Source: Nocardioides iriomotensis (GTDB taxonomy: Bacteria; Actinomycetota; Actinomycetes; Propionibacteriales; Nocardioidaceae). From it: 64,000 nt of DNA. The stretch is from positions 1 through 64,000 of the forward strand of contig NZ_SDPU01000032.1 in assembly GCF_004168035.1 (NCBI RefSeq). Reading direction: 5' to 3'. Under the pieces are notes generated by a model, which was given only the letters and a program-made list of their open reading frames with translations, made no database searches and was not told the origin of the DNA. This document shows, piece after piece, positions 29,224-38,047 of this stretch. The translations under genes and the position numbers were made by a program. The first letter of the stretch is position 1, and each line of letters opens with the position of its first letter.

Positions 29224-30371
29224 GCGGGCCGAACGCCTCAAGCCGCACCGACGACGGCCGATCACGACCGACAAGGGCACCGCACCCACCCGGAGACCGA
29301 CCGTTGCTGCCGAAGGACGAGCTTTCTCGCATCCGGAGTCTCGCCGCACTCGCGCGCGACACCGGACGGTCCGGCACGCTCGAGCAGATCCTCGAGGTGG
29401 CCGCCGAGGGCGCCCGCGAGGCGATCGGCGCGGCCAGCGTCTCGGTGAGCCGGCTCGAGCCCGGCACCGGCGTCGTCCGCACCCTGCTCAACGTCGGTGA
29501 GCTCGGCCCCACCGAGGAGCGCTGGCCCGAGGACGAGACCTACGGCGCCGACGAGTTCGTCTGCCTCAACCTGCTCACCCAGGGCGCGATCTCGTGGGTG
29601 ACGACGCTCGACGACCCGGACTCCGACCCGCGCGAGGTCGAGCTGCTCCGCGAGCTCGGCAAGGGCTCGTCGATGGGTGCGCCCCTCGTCGTCGACGGTG
29701 TGCTGTGGGGCGAGTTCTACGCCACCCGCAACGTCGGCGAGCCGTCGTTCGGGCCCGACGAGACGGCGTACCTCGAGGCCCTCACCGCGATCCTCGCGGG
29801 CGGCATCTCCCGCGCGCTGCGCGAGGAGTCGCTGGAGGAGATGGCCTACCACGACCCGCTGACGGGCCTGGCCAACCGGCGCGCGCTCGACGAGCGGGCG
29901 GAGTGGGCGTTCGACCACGCCGAGGCCGTGCCGCGCCCGGTCACCGTCGTGGTCGCGGACATCAACGGGCTCAAGCGCGTCAACGACACCCAGGGCCACC
30001 TCGTCGGCGACCAGCTGATCAAGTCGGTGGCGAGCGCGATGCGCAAGCACTTCGCGCGGCTGCCCGGCGCGCTGGTGGCCCGCGTGGGTGGCGACGAGTT
30101 CACCGTCCTGGTCGTCGGCCACGACCCGGCCGCCGTGGTCGCCGTGTCCGACGAGCTGTGCGGCCTGACCTGGAACCTCGGCATCACGGCGAGCCTGTCG
30201 TGCGGTGCCGCGACCGTGATGGTCGGCCGGGGCACGGAGCTCAACCCGCGCGAGCTGTTCGCGGCCGGTGACCGGGCACAGTACGTCGCCAAGCGCGGCC
30301 GGCTGCGCACCACCGTCGTGACCGGTGACGTCGCGCACGAACAGGCCGACGAGCCGGCCCTGCCCGCCTGA
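29220..30371 (+). CDS. GAF-GGDEF diguanylate cyclase (copy 2)
   Basis: 383 residues with the same architecture as the preceding gene and high similarity along both domains (IRSLAALAR, ASVSVSRLEP, LGKGSSMGAPLVVDG, RVGGDEFTVL), plus a basic 30-residue N-terminal extension. The GGDEF motif and VVADINGLKRVND are intact. The ATG overlaps the stop of copy 1. The pair is a tandem duplication kept in one transcript, so the two may form heterodimers or respond to different ligands. Confidence 0.9.
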   Translation: MSGPNASSRTDDGRSRPTRAPHPPGDRPLLPKDELSRIRSLAALARDTGRSGTLEQILEVAAEGAREAIGAASVSVSRLEPGTGVVRTLLNVGELGPTEERWPEDETYGADEFVCLNLLTQGAISWVTTLDDPDSDPREVELLRELGKGSSMGAPLVVDGVLWGEFYATRNVGEPSFGPDETAYLEALTAILAGGISRALREESLEEMAYHDPLTGLANRRALDERAEWAFDHAEAVPRPVTVVVADINGLKRVNDTQGHLVGDQLIKSVASAMRKHFARLPGALVARVGGDEFTVLVVGHDPAAVVAVSDELCGLTWNLGITASLSCGAATVMVGRGTELNPRELFAAGDRAQYVAKRGRLRTTVVTGDVAHEQADEPALPA

Positions 30372-30381
30372 CCCCGTCGGC

Positions 30382-31182
30382 CTAGGCGCGACCCCACAGG
30401 TCGACCGGCGAGCGCCCGGGCCGGAAGCCGCACGCCTCCGCGAGCCGCACCGCGTCGGCGAACCCGTGGGCCAGGCCGTCCGGGTCGTGGGTGTCGCTGG
30501 CGAAGCTGACCGCGTCCCCGCCGAGGTCGTGCCACCAGCGCACGACCACCCGCTCGATCGGGCGCTTCGTGCTGACCTCCAGGGCGCGGCCCGACGCGGC
30601 GAGCACGCGCAGCACCTCCCTCAGCTCCGCCTCGAAGGCGGTGACGTCGACCGGGCCGGCGTCGTCCGGCCAGGCCCGCAGCGGGAAGTCGACGTGCGCG
30701 AGCACCGAGAAGACGTCGCTGCCCTCCAGCAGGGCGACCACCTCGTGCAGGTAGTCGCGCACGACCTGCGCCGGGTCGTCCTGCCGGGCGAACAGCGCCG
30801 GCGGCTCGGCGTACCCGTCTCCGCCCACCGGTATCCCGTGCACCGATCCGAGGACCCGCTCGAAGTCGCCGGTCGCGAGGACCGCGGCGACCTGCTCGGC
30901 GTGCCGGTGCGGCTCGCCGAGCTCGGCGCCGGTGAGGATCCGCAGGCCCGGGAACCGGTGCCGGCACTCCTCGACCGCGGCGAGATAGCCCTCGGCGTCG
31001 AACGGCGGCGGCACCATCGGCTCGTCCGCCGGCCCGGCCTGGAACCGGGCGTGGTCGACGTGCTCGGTGAACGCGACCGCCGGCACGCCGAGCGTCACGG
31101 CTCGCGCGCAGGTGGCGACCATGTCGCCGGCGTGCGCGTCCCAGGACCACTCGGTGTGGACGTGGCTGTCGGCGGGCAGCAT
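30382..31182 (-). CDS. PHP-domain phosphoesterase (HisJ-like)
   Basis: 266 residues. PHP metal-site motifs are visible in order: DSHVHTEWSWDAH at the N-terminus, FTEHVDHARF near residue 45, GSVHGIP near 110, LAHVDFP near 165 and SDTHDPDGLA near 235. Family members include histidinol phosphatase HisJ and other phosphoesterases; no histidine-biosynthesis genes are nearby, so the substrate is open. ATG 31182 is preferred; a GTG at 31191 would add three residues. It lies 10 bp after the next upstream gene on the same strand, so the two are probably an operon. Confidence 0.82.
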   Translation of the reverse strand: MLPADSHVHTEWSWDAHAGDMVATCARAVTLGVPAVAFTEHVDHARFQAGPADEPMVPPPFDAEGYLAAVEECRHRFPGLRILTGAELGEPHRHAEQVAAVLATGDFERVLGSVHGIPVGGDGYAEPPALFARQDDPAQVVRDYLHEVVALLEGSDVFSVLAHVDFPLRAWPDDAGPVDVTAFEAELREVLRVLAASGRALEVSTKRPIERVVVRWWHDLGGDAVSFASDTHDPDGLAHGFADAVRLAEACGFRPGRSPVDLWGRA

Positions 31183-31192
31183 CAGGCCCACG

Positions 31193-31897
31193 TCACGAGC
31201 GCCACCGGGTCCGGGCGCTCGCGACCTTCTGGTCCTTCGGCGGCAGCGGACCGACCTGGATCTCGGCGCCGTACGACCAGCCCGGCAGCACCGGCAGGGA
31301 CTCCCCGCTCCAGAACGTGCCGGGGTCGAACCACGACGCCTTCCAGTCGTCCTCGACGACACCCATCTCCTGCAGGGTGATCGCCACGGTCTCGGCGCAG
31401 AACGCCGCCTCCGGCCGGACCCGCCTGCCGCGCTTGCGGCGGGGCTGGTAGGCGTCGCGCGCGGTGAGCCAGCGGCCGGCGAGCCGCGCGGTGCTCGGGA
31501 ACGACACCCCGTCGAGCCGCGCGATGACCTTGAGCATCGCGTCCTCCTCGGGACGGCCGACCTCCGGGCTGAGCTGCCGGAACCACGCGGCCTGGCCGTA
31601 GGTCTCGCGCCACCGGGTGACGGACTCGGTCAGGTCGTGCAGCTGGACACCGCGGTGGTGGGTGCCCGACCAGTGGTCGACGAGCGTCTTGCCGAGCTCG
31701 GCGTGCCACATCAGGGGCGGCAGGTCGTCGATCACGACCGCCATCCCGACGTGGTTGACCGGCGCGTTGGTGAGGGTCTGGATCGCGCGGTCGGCGGCGG
31801 TGCGGCCGCGGAACAGCCACAGGTCGCCGGTCCGGGTCACGCGGGCGGCCTCGTCGACGGAGACGGCTCCGGCAGGCAGGTCGGTCACCCGGCTCAT
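31193..31897 (-). CDS. Permuted papain-like (YiiX/NlpC-type) amidase or peptidase
   Basis: 234 residues without signal peptide. The order of the catalytic residues looks permuted: His in NHVGMAVVID near residue 49 comes first and Cys in AAFCAETVAITLQEMG near residue 167 follows, as in YiiX/LRAT-like NlpC/P60 proteins. GDLWLFRGR precedes the His, also typical. Possible roles are amide or thioester hydrolysis on lipids or peptides. The assignment rests on motif order only. It is divergent from a small membrane protein across 40 bp and is followed by the PHP gene. Confidence 0.6.
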   Translation of the reverse strand: MSRVTDLPAGAVSVDEAARVTRTGDLWLFRGRTAADRAIQTLTNAPVNHVGMAVVIDDLPPLMWHAELGKTLVDHWSGTHHRGVQLHDLTESVTRWRETYGQAAWFRQLSPEVGRPEEDAMLKVIARLDGVSFPSTARLAGRWLTARDAYQPRRKRGRRVRPEAAFCAETVAITLQEMGVVEDDWKASWFDPGTFWSGESLPVLPGWSYGAEIQVGPLPPKDQKVASARTRWRS

Positions 31898-31937
31898 CGT
31901 GCCGCATCGTCGACCGGGCGTGGCCTAGCGTGGTCCC

Positions 31938-32120
31938 ATGCGCGCGGCGACCTGGTGGAAGCTCCTCGGCCTGGCCGGCGTCGCCGGCGTGGTCGCGACC
32001 GGCGCGGTCGTCGCGCGGAACGAGCGCCAGCGGGCGTCGTACACCCCGGAGCAGGTGCGCGAGCGGCTGCACCAGCGGTACGCCGAGATCGAGGAGCACC
32101 CGGAGCCGACGCCCGGGTGA
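31938..32120 (+). CDS. Small membrane-anchored protein
   Basis: 60 residues: a single N-terminal hydrophobic helix (residues 8-27) followed by a basic stretch and a helical segment YTPEQVRERLHQRYAEIEEHPEP. Such short anchored proteins with this tail recur in actinobacteria; function unknown. A -10-like TAGCGT at 31926-31931 sits seven bases before the ATG, consistent with a leaderless mRNA. The stop overlaps a GTG that could start the pirin gene. Confidence 0.65.
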   Translation: MRAATWWKLLGLAGVAGVVATGAVVARNERQRASYTPEQVRERLHQRYAEIEEHPEPTPG

Positions 32121-32128
32121 CCCCCGCC

Positions 32129-32854
32129 ATGACCATCGACGTACGGCGAGCGGCGGACCGCCCGGCGACCCGGGCGGACGGCCTGGTGTCGCGGCACTCG
32201 TTCTCGTTCGGGACCCACTACGACCCGGCCAACGTGGACCACGGCGTGCTCGTCGCGCACAACGACGACACCGTGGAGCGCGGGCTGGGCTACGACACCC
32301 ATCCCCACCGCGACCTGGAGATCGTGACGTGGGTGGTCGACGGCGGGCTGCGGCACGCGGACGCCGACGGGCTGTCCGAGCGCGCCGGCGTGGTGGTACC
32401 GGGCCGGGTGCAGCGGCTCAGCGCGGGCAGCGGGGTGCGGCACTCCGAGCACCACGACCCGGGGTCCGGGCCGATGGTGCGGTTCGTGCAGATGTGGGTG
32501 CTGCCGGACGAGCCGGGTGGCGAGCCGTCGTACGCGCAGGCCGACGTGGCGACCGCCCTCGGGGACGGCGGGCTGGTGCCGGTCGCGTCCGGTCGCACGG
32601 ACGCCGCCCTGCGGATCCGCAACCGCGACGCGACGCTGCACGTGGCGCGGCTCGGCGCCGGGGCGAGCGTGCTCCTGCCCTCCGCGCCGTACCTCCACCT
32701 CTTCGTGGCCCGCGGCAGCGCCACCGTCGAGGGCGCGGGCCGGCTGGGCGAGGCCGACGCCGCCCGCTTCGCCGGCGCCGGTCAGGCGCGGGTGACCGCG
32801 GGCGCCGACGGGAGCGAGGTCGTGGTCTGGGAGATGCACCGCGGCAGCACTTAG
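32129..32854 (+). CDS. Pirin family protein (bicupin)
   Basis: 241 residues. The N-terminal cupin carries the pirin metal motif THPHRDLEIVTWVVDG and a second His/Glu pair in GVRHSEHH; HSFSFGTHYDP at the N-terminus is typical. Bacterial pirins of this YhhW type can act as quercetin 2,3-dioxygenases or redox-sensitive regulators. ATG 32129 is preferred; a GTG at 32117 overlapping the upstream stop (GTGA) would add four residues. Likely co-transcribed with the preceding small gene. Confidence 0.9.
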   Translation: MTIDVRRAADRPATRADGLVSRHSFSFGTHYDPANVDHGVLVAHNDDTVERGLGYDTHPHRDLEIVTWVVDGGLRHADADGLSERAGVVVPGRVQRLSAGSGVRHSEHHDPGSGPMVRFVQMWVLPDEPGGEPSYAQADVATALGDGGLVPVASGRTDAALRIRNRDATLHVARLGAGASVLLPSAPYLHLFVARGSATVEGAGRLGEADAARFAGAGQARVTAGADGSEVVVWEMHRGST

Positions 32855-32895
32855 GCTTCGCGGAACAGCACACGACCGACTCGGGGGAACCACAC

Positions 32896-33429
32896 GTGCG
32901 TACCGTCTCGCGGCTGCCGGCCGCCCTCCTCGCCCTCGCCCTGCTGGCCGCGACGGGCGGCGCGACCGCGTCGACCAGGACCGTCGACGACGCCGACGAC
33001 ACCGTCGGAAAGCTCGACGTGCGGACCGCGACCGCGGGCCATGCGGGCGACCTGGTCGCGCACACCCTGACCATGCACGAGCGCTGGGCGTCCAAGGCGC
33101 TGCAGGCGGGCACCGCGACGATGATCTTCCGGATCGGCAAGCGGACCCGCACGATGAACATCGACTTCCGCCACGGCGCGCTGTTCGCGGAGATCTGCAC
33201 CGAGGCCGCCGACAGCAGCTTCAGCGACTGCTCCAAGAACGTCGGGCTGAGCCGCCCGGACCGGAAGTCGATCCGGATCACGCTGAAGAAGCGCCTGCTG
33301 GAGAAGGGGCTCACGTCCTACCGGTGGACGGCCTCCACCTACCTCAACCAGGGCGAGTCCGGCTGCACCGAGCTGAGCTGCCTGGACTCCGTGCCCGACG
33401 ACAGCAGCGGGATCAGGCACCGCCTCTGA
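32896..33429 (+). CDS. Secreted protein of unknown function
   Basis: 177 residues with a clear Sec signal peptide (LPAALLALALLAATGGATAS). The mature part is rich in Thr, Lys and Arg and has four cysteines (EICTEA, SDCSKN, GCTELSCLDS), which could form two disulfides outside the cell. No family recognised. GTG 32896 is preceded by GGGGGAA at good spacing. The 3' end overlaps the convergent lipid kinase gene by 17 bp. Confidence 0.75.
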   Translation: MRTVSRLPAALLALALLAATGGATASTRTVDDADDTVGKLDVRTATAGHAGDLVAHTLTMHERWASKALQAGTATMIFRIGKRTRTMNIDFRHGALFAEICTEAADSSFSDCSKNVGLSRPDRKSIRITLKKRLLEKGLTSYRWTASTYLNQGESGCTELSCLDSVPDDSSGIRHRL

Positions 33430-34309
33430 CCGGAGCCGGCGGCGCGAGCACCGTCAGGGCCGCGGGGCGCACGGTCGCGGTGAGCGGCAGCGGGACCAGC
33501 CGCTCCCCGTCGCCGTACGCCGTCACCCGCTCGTCGCTCGCGAGCGTGACCTCGCGGCCGCGCAGCACGAGCACCTCGTCGAGGTCGACGTGGCTGCCGT
33601 CGTACAGCCGTGGCAGCGCGCGGACCAGCCGGAGCCGGGAGGCCGCGCGCACCACCACCACGTCGAGCAGCCCGTCGTCGACGACGGCGTCGGGTGCGAT
33701 GCGCATGCCGGCGCCGTAGTAGGCGGAGTTGGCGACCACCACCGTCGCCGCGCGCTCGTCGTGACGCTCGCCGTCGACGGTCACGGTGAAGCAGGTCGGG
33801 GTGTAGCGGGCGACCGCGCGCAGCGCGGCATAGGGGTACTGGAGCGACCGGGGCAGCCGGTGTGACCGGTCGACGACGGCGGACGCGTCGGAGTCGACGC
33901 CGGCGTAGACGCTGCCCAGCACGAGCCGACCGGCCGCCTCGACCGCGTCGACGGGGCGGGGCGCCGCGGTGAGCAGGAGGTCGGCCAGGACGTCGGGCCG
34001 GGCCGGGACGCCGAGCATCCGGGCGAAGTCGTTGCCGCGCCCCGACGGCACGATTCCCAGGACGCCACCGGCCTGGCTGACCGCGGCGGCGACCGAGGCG
34101 AGCATGCCGTCGCCACCGACCGCCACCACGACGTCCCCGGCTTCGGCGGCGCGGCGGGCGAGGTCCGCGCAGCCGACCGGTCCGGGGCTGTAGGTGACCC
34201 GCACCTGCGCGCCGGCGTCGCGGAGCAGCCGGGTGACCGGCACCACCGCTCCGGGGGCCGACCCGCCGCCCGAGAGCGGGTTGACCAGGCAGTGGAAGGA
34301 TCGGGTCAC
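33413..34309 (-). CDS. Diacylglycerol kinase family lipid kinase (YegS/DagK-like)
   Basis: 298 residues. DAGK catalytic region: LVNPLSGGGS at the N-terminus, VAVGGDGMLASVAAA near residue 62 and GIVPSGRGNDFARMLG near 85. The C-terminal half has the beta-rich fold with GVDSDASAVVDRSHR. It phosphorylates a diacylglycerol- or sphingosine-like lipid with ATP, probably at the membrane. GTG 34309 overlaps the stop of the AGPS-like gene (GTGA), so both are co-translated and probably act in the same lipid pathway. Confidence 0.9.
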   Translation of the reverse strand: MTRSFHCLVNPLSGGGSAPGAVVPVTRLLRDAGAQVRVTYSPGPVGCADLARRAAEAGDVVVAVGGDGMLASVAAAVSQAGGVLGIVPSGRGNDFARMLGVPARPDVLADLLLTAAPRPVDAVEAAGRLVLGSVYAGVDSDASAVVDRSHRLPRSLQYPYAALRAVARYTPTCFTVTVDGERHDERAATVVVANSAYYGAGMRIAPDAVVDDGLLDVVVVRAASRLRLVRALPRLYDGSHVDLDEVLVLRGREVTLASDERVTAYGDGERLVPLPLTATVRPAALTVLAPPAPVRGGA

Positions 34310-35916
34310 GGCACCAGCGCCCCCGGGTTGAGCACGCCGAACGGGTCGACCCGTTCCTTGACCGCGCGCAGCATCTCGACGCCGACCGGCCCGATCTCGC
34401 GCGCCAGCCACGGCTTGTGGTCGCGACCCACGGCGTGGTGGTGGGTGATCGTCGCGCCGGCCGCGATCATCGCGTCGCTCGCCGCCCCCTTCGCCGTGGC
34501 CCACTGGGCGAGGCCGTCGCCGTCCTGCTTCGCGGCGACGGTGAAGTACAGCGAGGCGCCGGTCTCGTAGACGTGCGAGACGTGGCAGAGCACGATCGGC
34601 CCGCCCTGCTCGTCGGTCAGCGCGGTGGTGAGCGCGTCCGCCACGGCGGCGTACAGGCGCGGGAGGTTGGACCAGAACGTCGCGGTCTCGAGGGTCTCGA
34701 CGAGGACGCCGATGTCGAGCATCGCGTCACGCAGGTAGGGACCGTGGAAGCGTCCGGCGGCCCAGGCCGCGCCGTCCTCGGCGCCGAGCGACGTGCCGCC
34801 CGCCTTCTCCAGCCGTGCGGAGACGGTCGCGCGCCGGCGCGCGACGTCGTCGGGCGTGCCCTCGAAGCCGGTGACGACCAGGCAGCCGCCCGCGCTGTCG
34901 CCGCCGACCTCGTCGGGCTTGGCCAGGTTGAGGGCGGTCTCGTTCTCGTCGGACAGCCGCAGCACGGTCGGGGCGCAGTCGTGCTGGACCAGGTCGCGCA
35001 GTGCGGCGGCGCCGTCGCCGAACGACGCGAAGCGCCAGGTCTCGTAGACCTTCTGCTCCGGGACGGCGCGCACCCGGACGGTGACCGACGTGATCACGCC
35101 GAACGCGCCCTCCGAGCCCAGCACCAGCTCGCGCAGGTCGGGACCGGCCGCGTTGGCCGGCGCGCTGCCGAGCTCGAGCGTGCCGATCGGCGTCGCGACG
35201 GTGAGGCCGACGACGAGCTGGTCGAACCGTCCGTAGCCCGCCGACGCCTGCCCGCTGGAGCGGGTCGCGGCGAAGCCGCCGATGGAGGCGTACTCGAACG
35301 ACTGCGGGAAGTGCCCGAGCGTCAGGCCGTGCTCGGCGAGCAGCTCCTCGGCGCGGGGGCCGCGCACCCCCGCCTCGAGCACGGCGGTCATCGACACCGG
35401 GTCGACGGACACCAGCCGGTCGAGCCGGCGCAGGTCGAGCGCGACGACACCCGCATAGCCGTCACGCCGCGCCGCGAGGCCGCCGACGACCGACGTACCG
35501 CCGCCGAACGGGACGACGGCGACCCGGCGCTCGCCGCACCACGACACGACGGCCGCCACCTCGGCGTGGTCGGCCGGCAGCACGACCGCGTCGGGGGCGT
35601 CGCTGCCGTCGCCCTGGCGCATCCGGAGCAGGTCCGGCGTGGACTTGCCGCGCGTGTGCCGCACCCGGGCCTCGTGGTCGGTGCGGACGTGGTCCGTGCC
35701 GAGCAGGTCGACGAGCTCGCCGAGGAGGGCGGGGTCGAGCGCCGGCTCGGGCAGGCGTACGTCGGGCAGGGGGGTCGTGGCCCGCTCGACCGCCGGGCCG
35801 AAGGCGAGCTCGACGAGCCCGCGGGCGGACGCGGCCAGGGGTTGGGCGGCCTCGGGGTCACCCCAGCGCGCCCAGTGCATGTCGGGAACCTGGGGCATGT
35901 CGGGAGACGTCGTCAT
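34306..35916 (-). CDS. FAD-binding oxidase, alkyldihydroxyacetonephosphate synthase (AGPS)-like
   Basis: 536 residues. The PCMH-type FAD-binding motif VPFGGGTSVVGG lies near residue 140, GGFAATRSSGQ near 215, and the C-terminal part has ATITHHHAVGRDHKPW with His492-494, matching the HHH motif of alkyl-DHAP synthase. DPFGVLNPGAL ends the protein. AGPS exchanges the acyl of acyl-DHAP for a fatty alcohol to give an ether lipid; a lactate or glycolate oxidase-like role is the alternative. It is divergent from tetR-glpD and coupled to a lipid kinase, so the locus is lipid/glycerol-3-phosphate themed. Confidence 0.82.
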   Translation of the reverse strand: MTTSPDMPQVPDMHWARWGDPEAAQPLAASARGLVELAFGPAVERATTPLPDVRLPEPALDPALLGELVDLLGTDHVRTDHEARVRHTRGKSTPDLLRMRQGDGSDAPDAVVLPADHAEVAAVVSWCGERRVAVVPFGGGTSVVGGLAARRDGYAGVVALDLRRLDRLVSVDPVSMTAVLEAGVRGPRAEELLAEHGLTLGHFPQSFEYASIGGFAATRSSGQASAGYGRFDQLVVGLTVATPIGTLELGSAPANAAGPDLRELVLGSEGAFGVITSVTVRVRAVPEQKVYETWRFASFGDGAAALRDLVQHDCAPTVLRLSDENETALNLAKPDEVGGDSAGGCLVVTGFEGTPDDVARRRATVSARLEKAGGTSLGAEDGAAWAAGRFHGPYLRDAMLDIGVLVETLETATFWSNLPRLYAAVADALTTALTDEQGGPIVLCHVSHVYETGASLYFTVAAKQDGDGLAQWATAKGAASDAMIAAGATITHHHAVGRDHKPWLAREIGPVGVEMLRAVKERVDPFGVLNPGALVP

Positions 35917-35933
35917 GCGTTACACTGTGACAC
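35917..35933. promoter_or_regulatory. 17-bp divergent promoter between AGPS-like and tetR genes
   Basis: The entire gap is 17 bp. TACACT at 35921-35926 is a -10 seven bases before the tetR ATG. On the other strand CAGTGT is a -10 five bases before the oxidase ATG. The shared core CACTGTG is symmetric, and GTGAC...GTCAC arms (35927-35943) run into the tetR coding start. Both mRNAs must be essentially leaderless and one bound TetR could silence both. Confidence 0.6.
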
Positions 35934-36512
35934 ATGACGTCACTTCGTCACAACACCTCGTCGGAACCCTCCTTGAGTGACGGCGACCACGCCCTGCTGG
36001 ACGCCGCTCGCGCGGCGATCCTGGCCGTGGGCTGGAAGCGCACGACCCTCACCGACGTGGCCCGCCGCGCCGGCGTCTCACGGATGACGCTCTACCGCCG
36101 CTGGCCCGACATGCAGACGCTGCTGGCGGATCTGATGACCCGGGAGTTCTCCGGCGCGGTCCGCGAGGCCGACGACCTGGCCGGCGGGATCACCGCGACC
36201 GTCACCGCGCTGCGCACCAACGAGCTGTTCCGCAAGATCGTGGAGGTCGACCCCGAGCTGCTCGTCCCGTACCTCCTCGACCGCCGCGGCCGCACGCAGG
36301 ACGTCCTGCTCTCGCTCGTCGAGGCGGCCATCGCCGCGGGCCAGGAGGCCGGCGAGGTGCGCGCGGGCGATCCGGGCCTGCTGGCCCGGTCCCTCCTGCT
36401 CGCGGCGCACGGCTTCGCCATCTCGGCGCAGACGATGACCGACGCGGGCGTGTCCGAGGCCGACCTCGACGCCGAGCTCGCCCATCTCGTCGAGAGGTAC
36501 CTCGCCGCATGA
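35934..36512 (+). CDS. TetR family transcriptional regulator
   Basis: 192 residues. The helix-turn-helix is WKRTTLTDVARRAGVSRMTLYRRWPDMQTLL (residues 34-64), followed by an all-helical ligand domain. It is co-translated with glpD (ATGA overlap) and divergent from the AGPS-like gene at 17 bp, so it probably controls both units. The ligand is unknown; an acyl or glycerol-phosphate metabolite would fit. Confidence 0.93.
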   Translation: MTSLRHNTSSEPSLSDGDHALLDAARAAILAVGWKRTTLTDVARRAGVSRMTLYRRWPDMQTLLADLMTREFSGAVREADDLAGGITATVTALRTNELFRKIVEVDPELLVPYLLDRRGRTQDVLLSLVEAAIAAGQEAGEVRAGDPGLLARSLLLAAHGFAISAQTMTDAGVSEADLDAELAHLVERYLAA

Positions 36513-38047
36513 ACGCCACCGCCCTCTCCGCCGCCCGCCGGGTCCGCGAGCTGCCCGAGGCGACCGACGGCCGCACGGTCGACCTGCTCGTCGTCGGGCT
36601 CGGCGTCACCGGCGCGGGGGTCGCCCTCGACGCCGCCTCGCGCGGCCTCGACGTGGTGGCGGTCGACGCGCACGACCTCGCGTTCGGCACCTCGCGGTGG
36701 AGCAGCAAGCTCGTGCACGGCGGGCTGCGCTACCTGGCGCACGGCCAGGTCGGCGTCGCCCACGAGTCGGCCGTCGAGCGCGGCGTCCTGATGACCCGGA
36801 CCGCGCCGCACCTGACCCGCGCGCTGCCGATGCTGATCCCGCTGGTGCCGATGGTGACGGGCGGCCAGGCCGCGATCGCCCGCGCCGGGCTGGTCGCCGG
36901 CGACGCGCTCCGCGCCGGCGCCCGCACCCCGCACAGCGTGCTCCCCCGACCGCGCCGGCTGGGCCGCACCGAGACCCTCGCGCTGGCCCCGTCGTTGCGC
37001 CCGACCGGCCTGCGCGGCGGCCTGCTGTCGTGGGACGGGCAGCTCGAGGACGACGCCCGGCTGGTCGTCGCGCTGGCCCGCACCGCCGCCGGGCACGGCG
37101 CCCGGGTGCTCACCCGGACCCGGGTGCTGGCCCTCGACGGCACCGGCGCGCAGGTCCGCGACGAGCTCACCGGCACCGAGCACACGATCCGCGCCCGCGC
37201 CGTGGTCAACGCGAGCGGCGTCTGGGCCGGCACCCTCGACCCCGAGGTGACGCTGCGGCCGTCCCGCGGCACCCACCTCGTGCTGCGCGGTGAGAGCCTG
37301 CCGGGCCTGCGGGTCGCGGTGATGGCGCCGGTGCCGGGCGAGCGCAACCGGTTCGTGTTCGCGCTGCCGCAGCCCGACGGGCAGGTGTACGTCGGACTGA
37401 CCGACGAGCCGGTCGACGGGCCGGTGCCCGACGAGCCGGTGCCGACCGAGCCGGAGATCGGCTTCCTGCTCGACGTGATCTCGGCCGTGCTCGACCGGCC
37501 GCTCGGCCGGGAGGACGTGGCGGGCGCGTACGCCGGGCTCCGACCGCTGCTCGACGTGCCGGGCCAGGGCCGCACCGCCGACCTCTCCCGACGGCACGCC
37601 GTGCTGACCTCTCGCAGCGGCGTGGTCACCGTGGTCGGCGGCAAGCTGACGACGTACCGCCGGATGGCCGAGGACGCCGTCGACGCCGCCGTCCCCACGG
37701 CCGGCCGCTGCCGGACCCGCGACCTGCCGCTGGTCGGCGCCGCGCCCCGGGCCGAGCTCGCGCTGCTGGAGGAGCCGGCCCGCCTGGTCCGCCGGTACGG
37801 CGCCGAGGCCGGCGCGGTGCTCGCCACCGCGCGGGAGCGGACCGGTCTCGACGACGCGACGCTGCTCGCGCCGGTCGCCGAGGGCGTGCCGACGACGCTC
37901 GCAGAGCTGGCCTGGGGGGTCAGCCACGAGGGCGCGCTCGGCGTGGACGACCTGCTCGACCGGCGCGTCCGGGTCGGACTGGTGCCCACCGACCGGGCGG
38001 CCGCCGAGCCCGCGGCACGAGCGGCGCTCGCGCAGGTTCAGGCCTGA
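36509..38047 (+). CDS. glpD: Glycerol-3-phosphate dehydrogenase/oxidase (FAD)
   Basis: 512 residues, normal GlpD size. FAD motif VVGLGVTGAGVALDAASRG, the signature FGTSRWSSKLVHGGLRYL near residue 67, and YAGLRPLL with GVVTVVGGKLTTYRRMAEDA towards the C-terminal half. It oxidises sn-glycerol 3-phosphate to DHAP at the membrane and passes electrons to quinone. DHAP is the backbone of AGPS substrates, which links it to the divergent AGPS-like gene. Its 3' end overlaps a convergent YbaK-like gene by 10 bp. Confidence 0.94.
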   Translation: MNATALSAARRVRELPEATDGRTVDLLVVGLGVTGAGVALDAASRGLDVVAVDAHDLAFGTSRWSSKLVHGGLRYLAHGQVGVAHESAVERGVLMTRTAPHLTRALPMLIPLVPMVTGGQAAIARAGLVAGDALRAGARTPHSVLPRPRRLGRTETLALAPSLRPTGLRGGLLSWDGQLEDDARLVVALARTAAGHGARVLTRTRVLALDGTGAQVRDELTGTEHTIRARAVVNASGVWAGTLDPEVTLRPSRGTHLVLRGESLPGLRVAVMAPVPGERNRFVFALPQPDGQVYVGLTDEPVDGPVPDEPVPTEPEIGFLLDVISAVLDRPLGREDVAGAYAGLRPLLDVPGQGRTADLSRRHAVLTSRSGVVTVVGGKLTTYRRMAEDAVDAAVPTAGRCRTRDLPLVGAAPRAELALLEEPARLVRRYGAEAGAVLATARERTGLDDATLLAPVAEGVPTTLAELAWGVSHEGALGVDDLLDRRVRVGLVPTDRAAAEPAARAALAQVQA

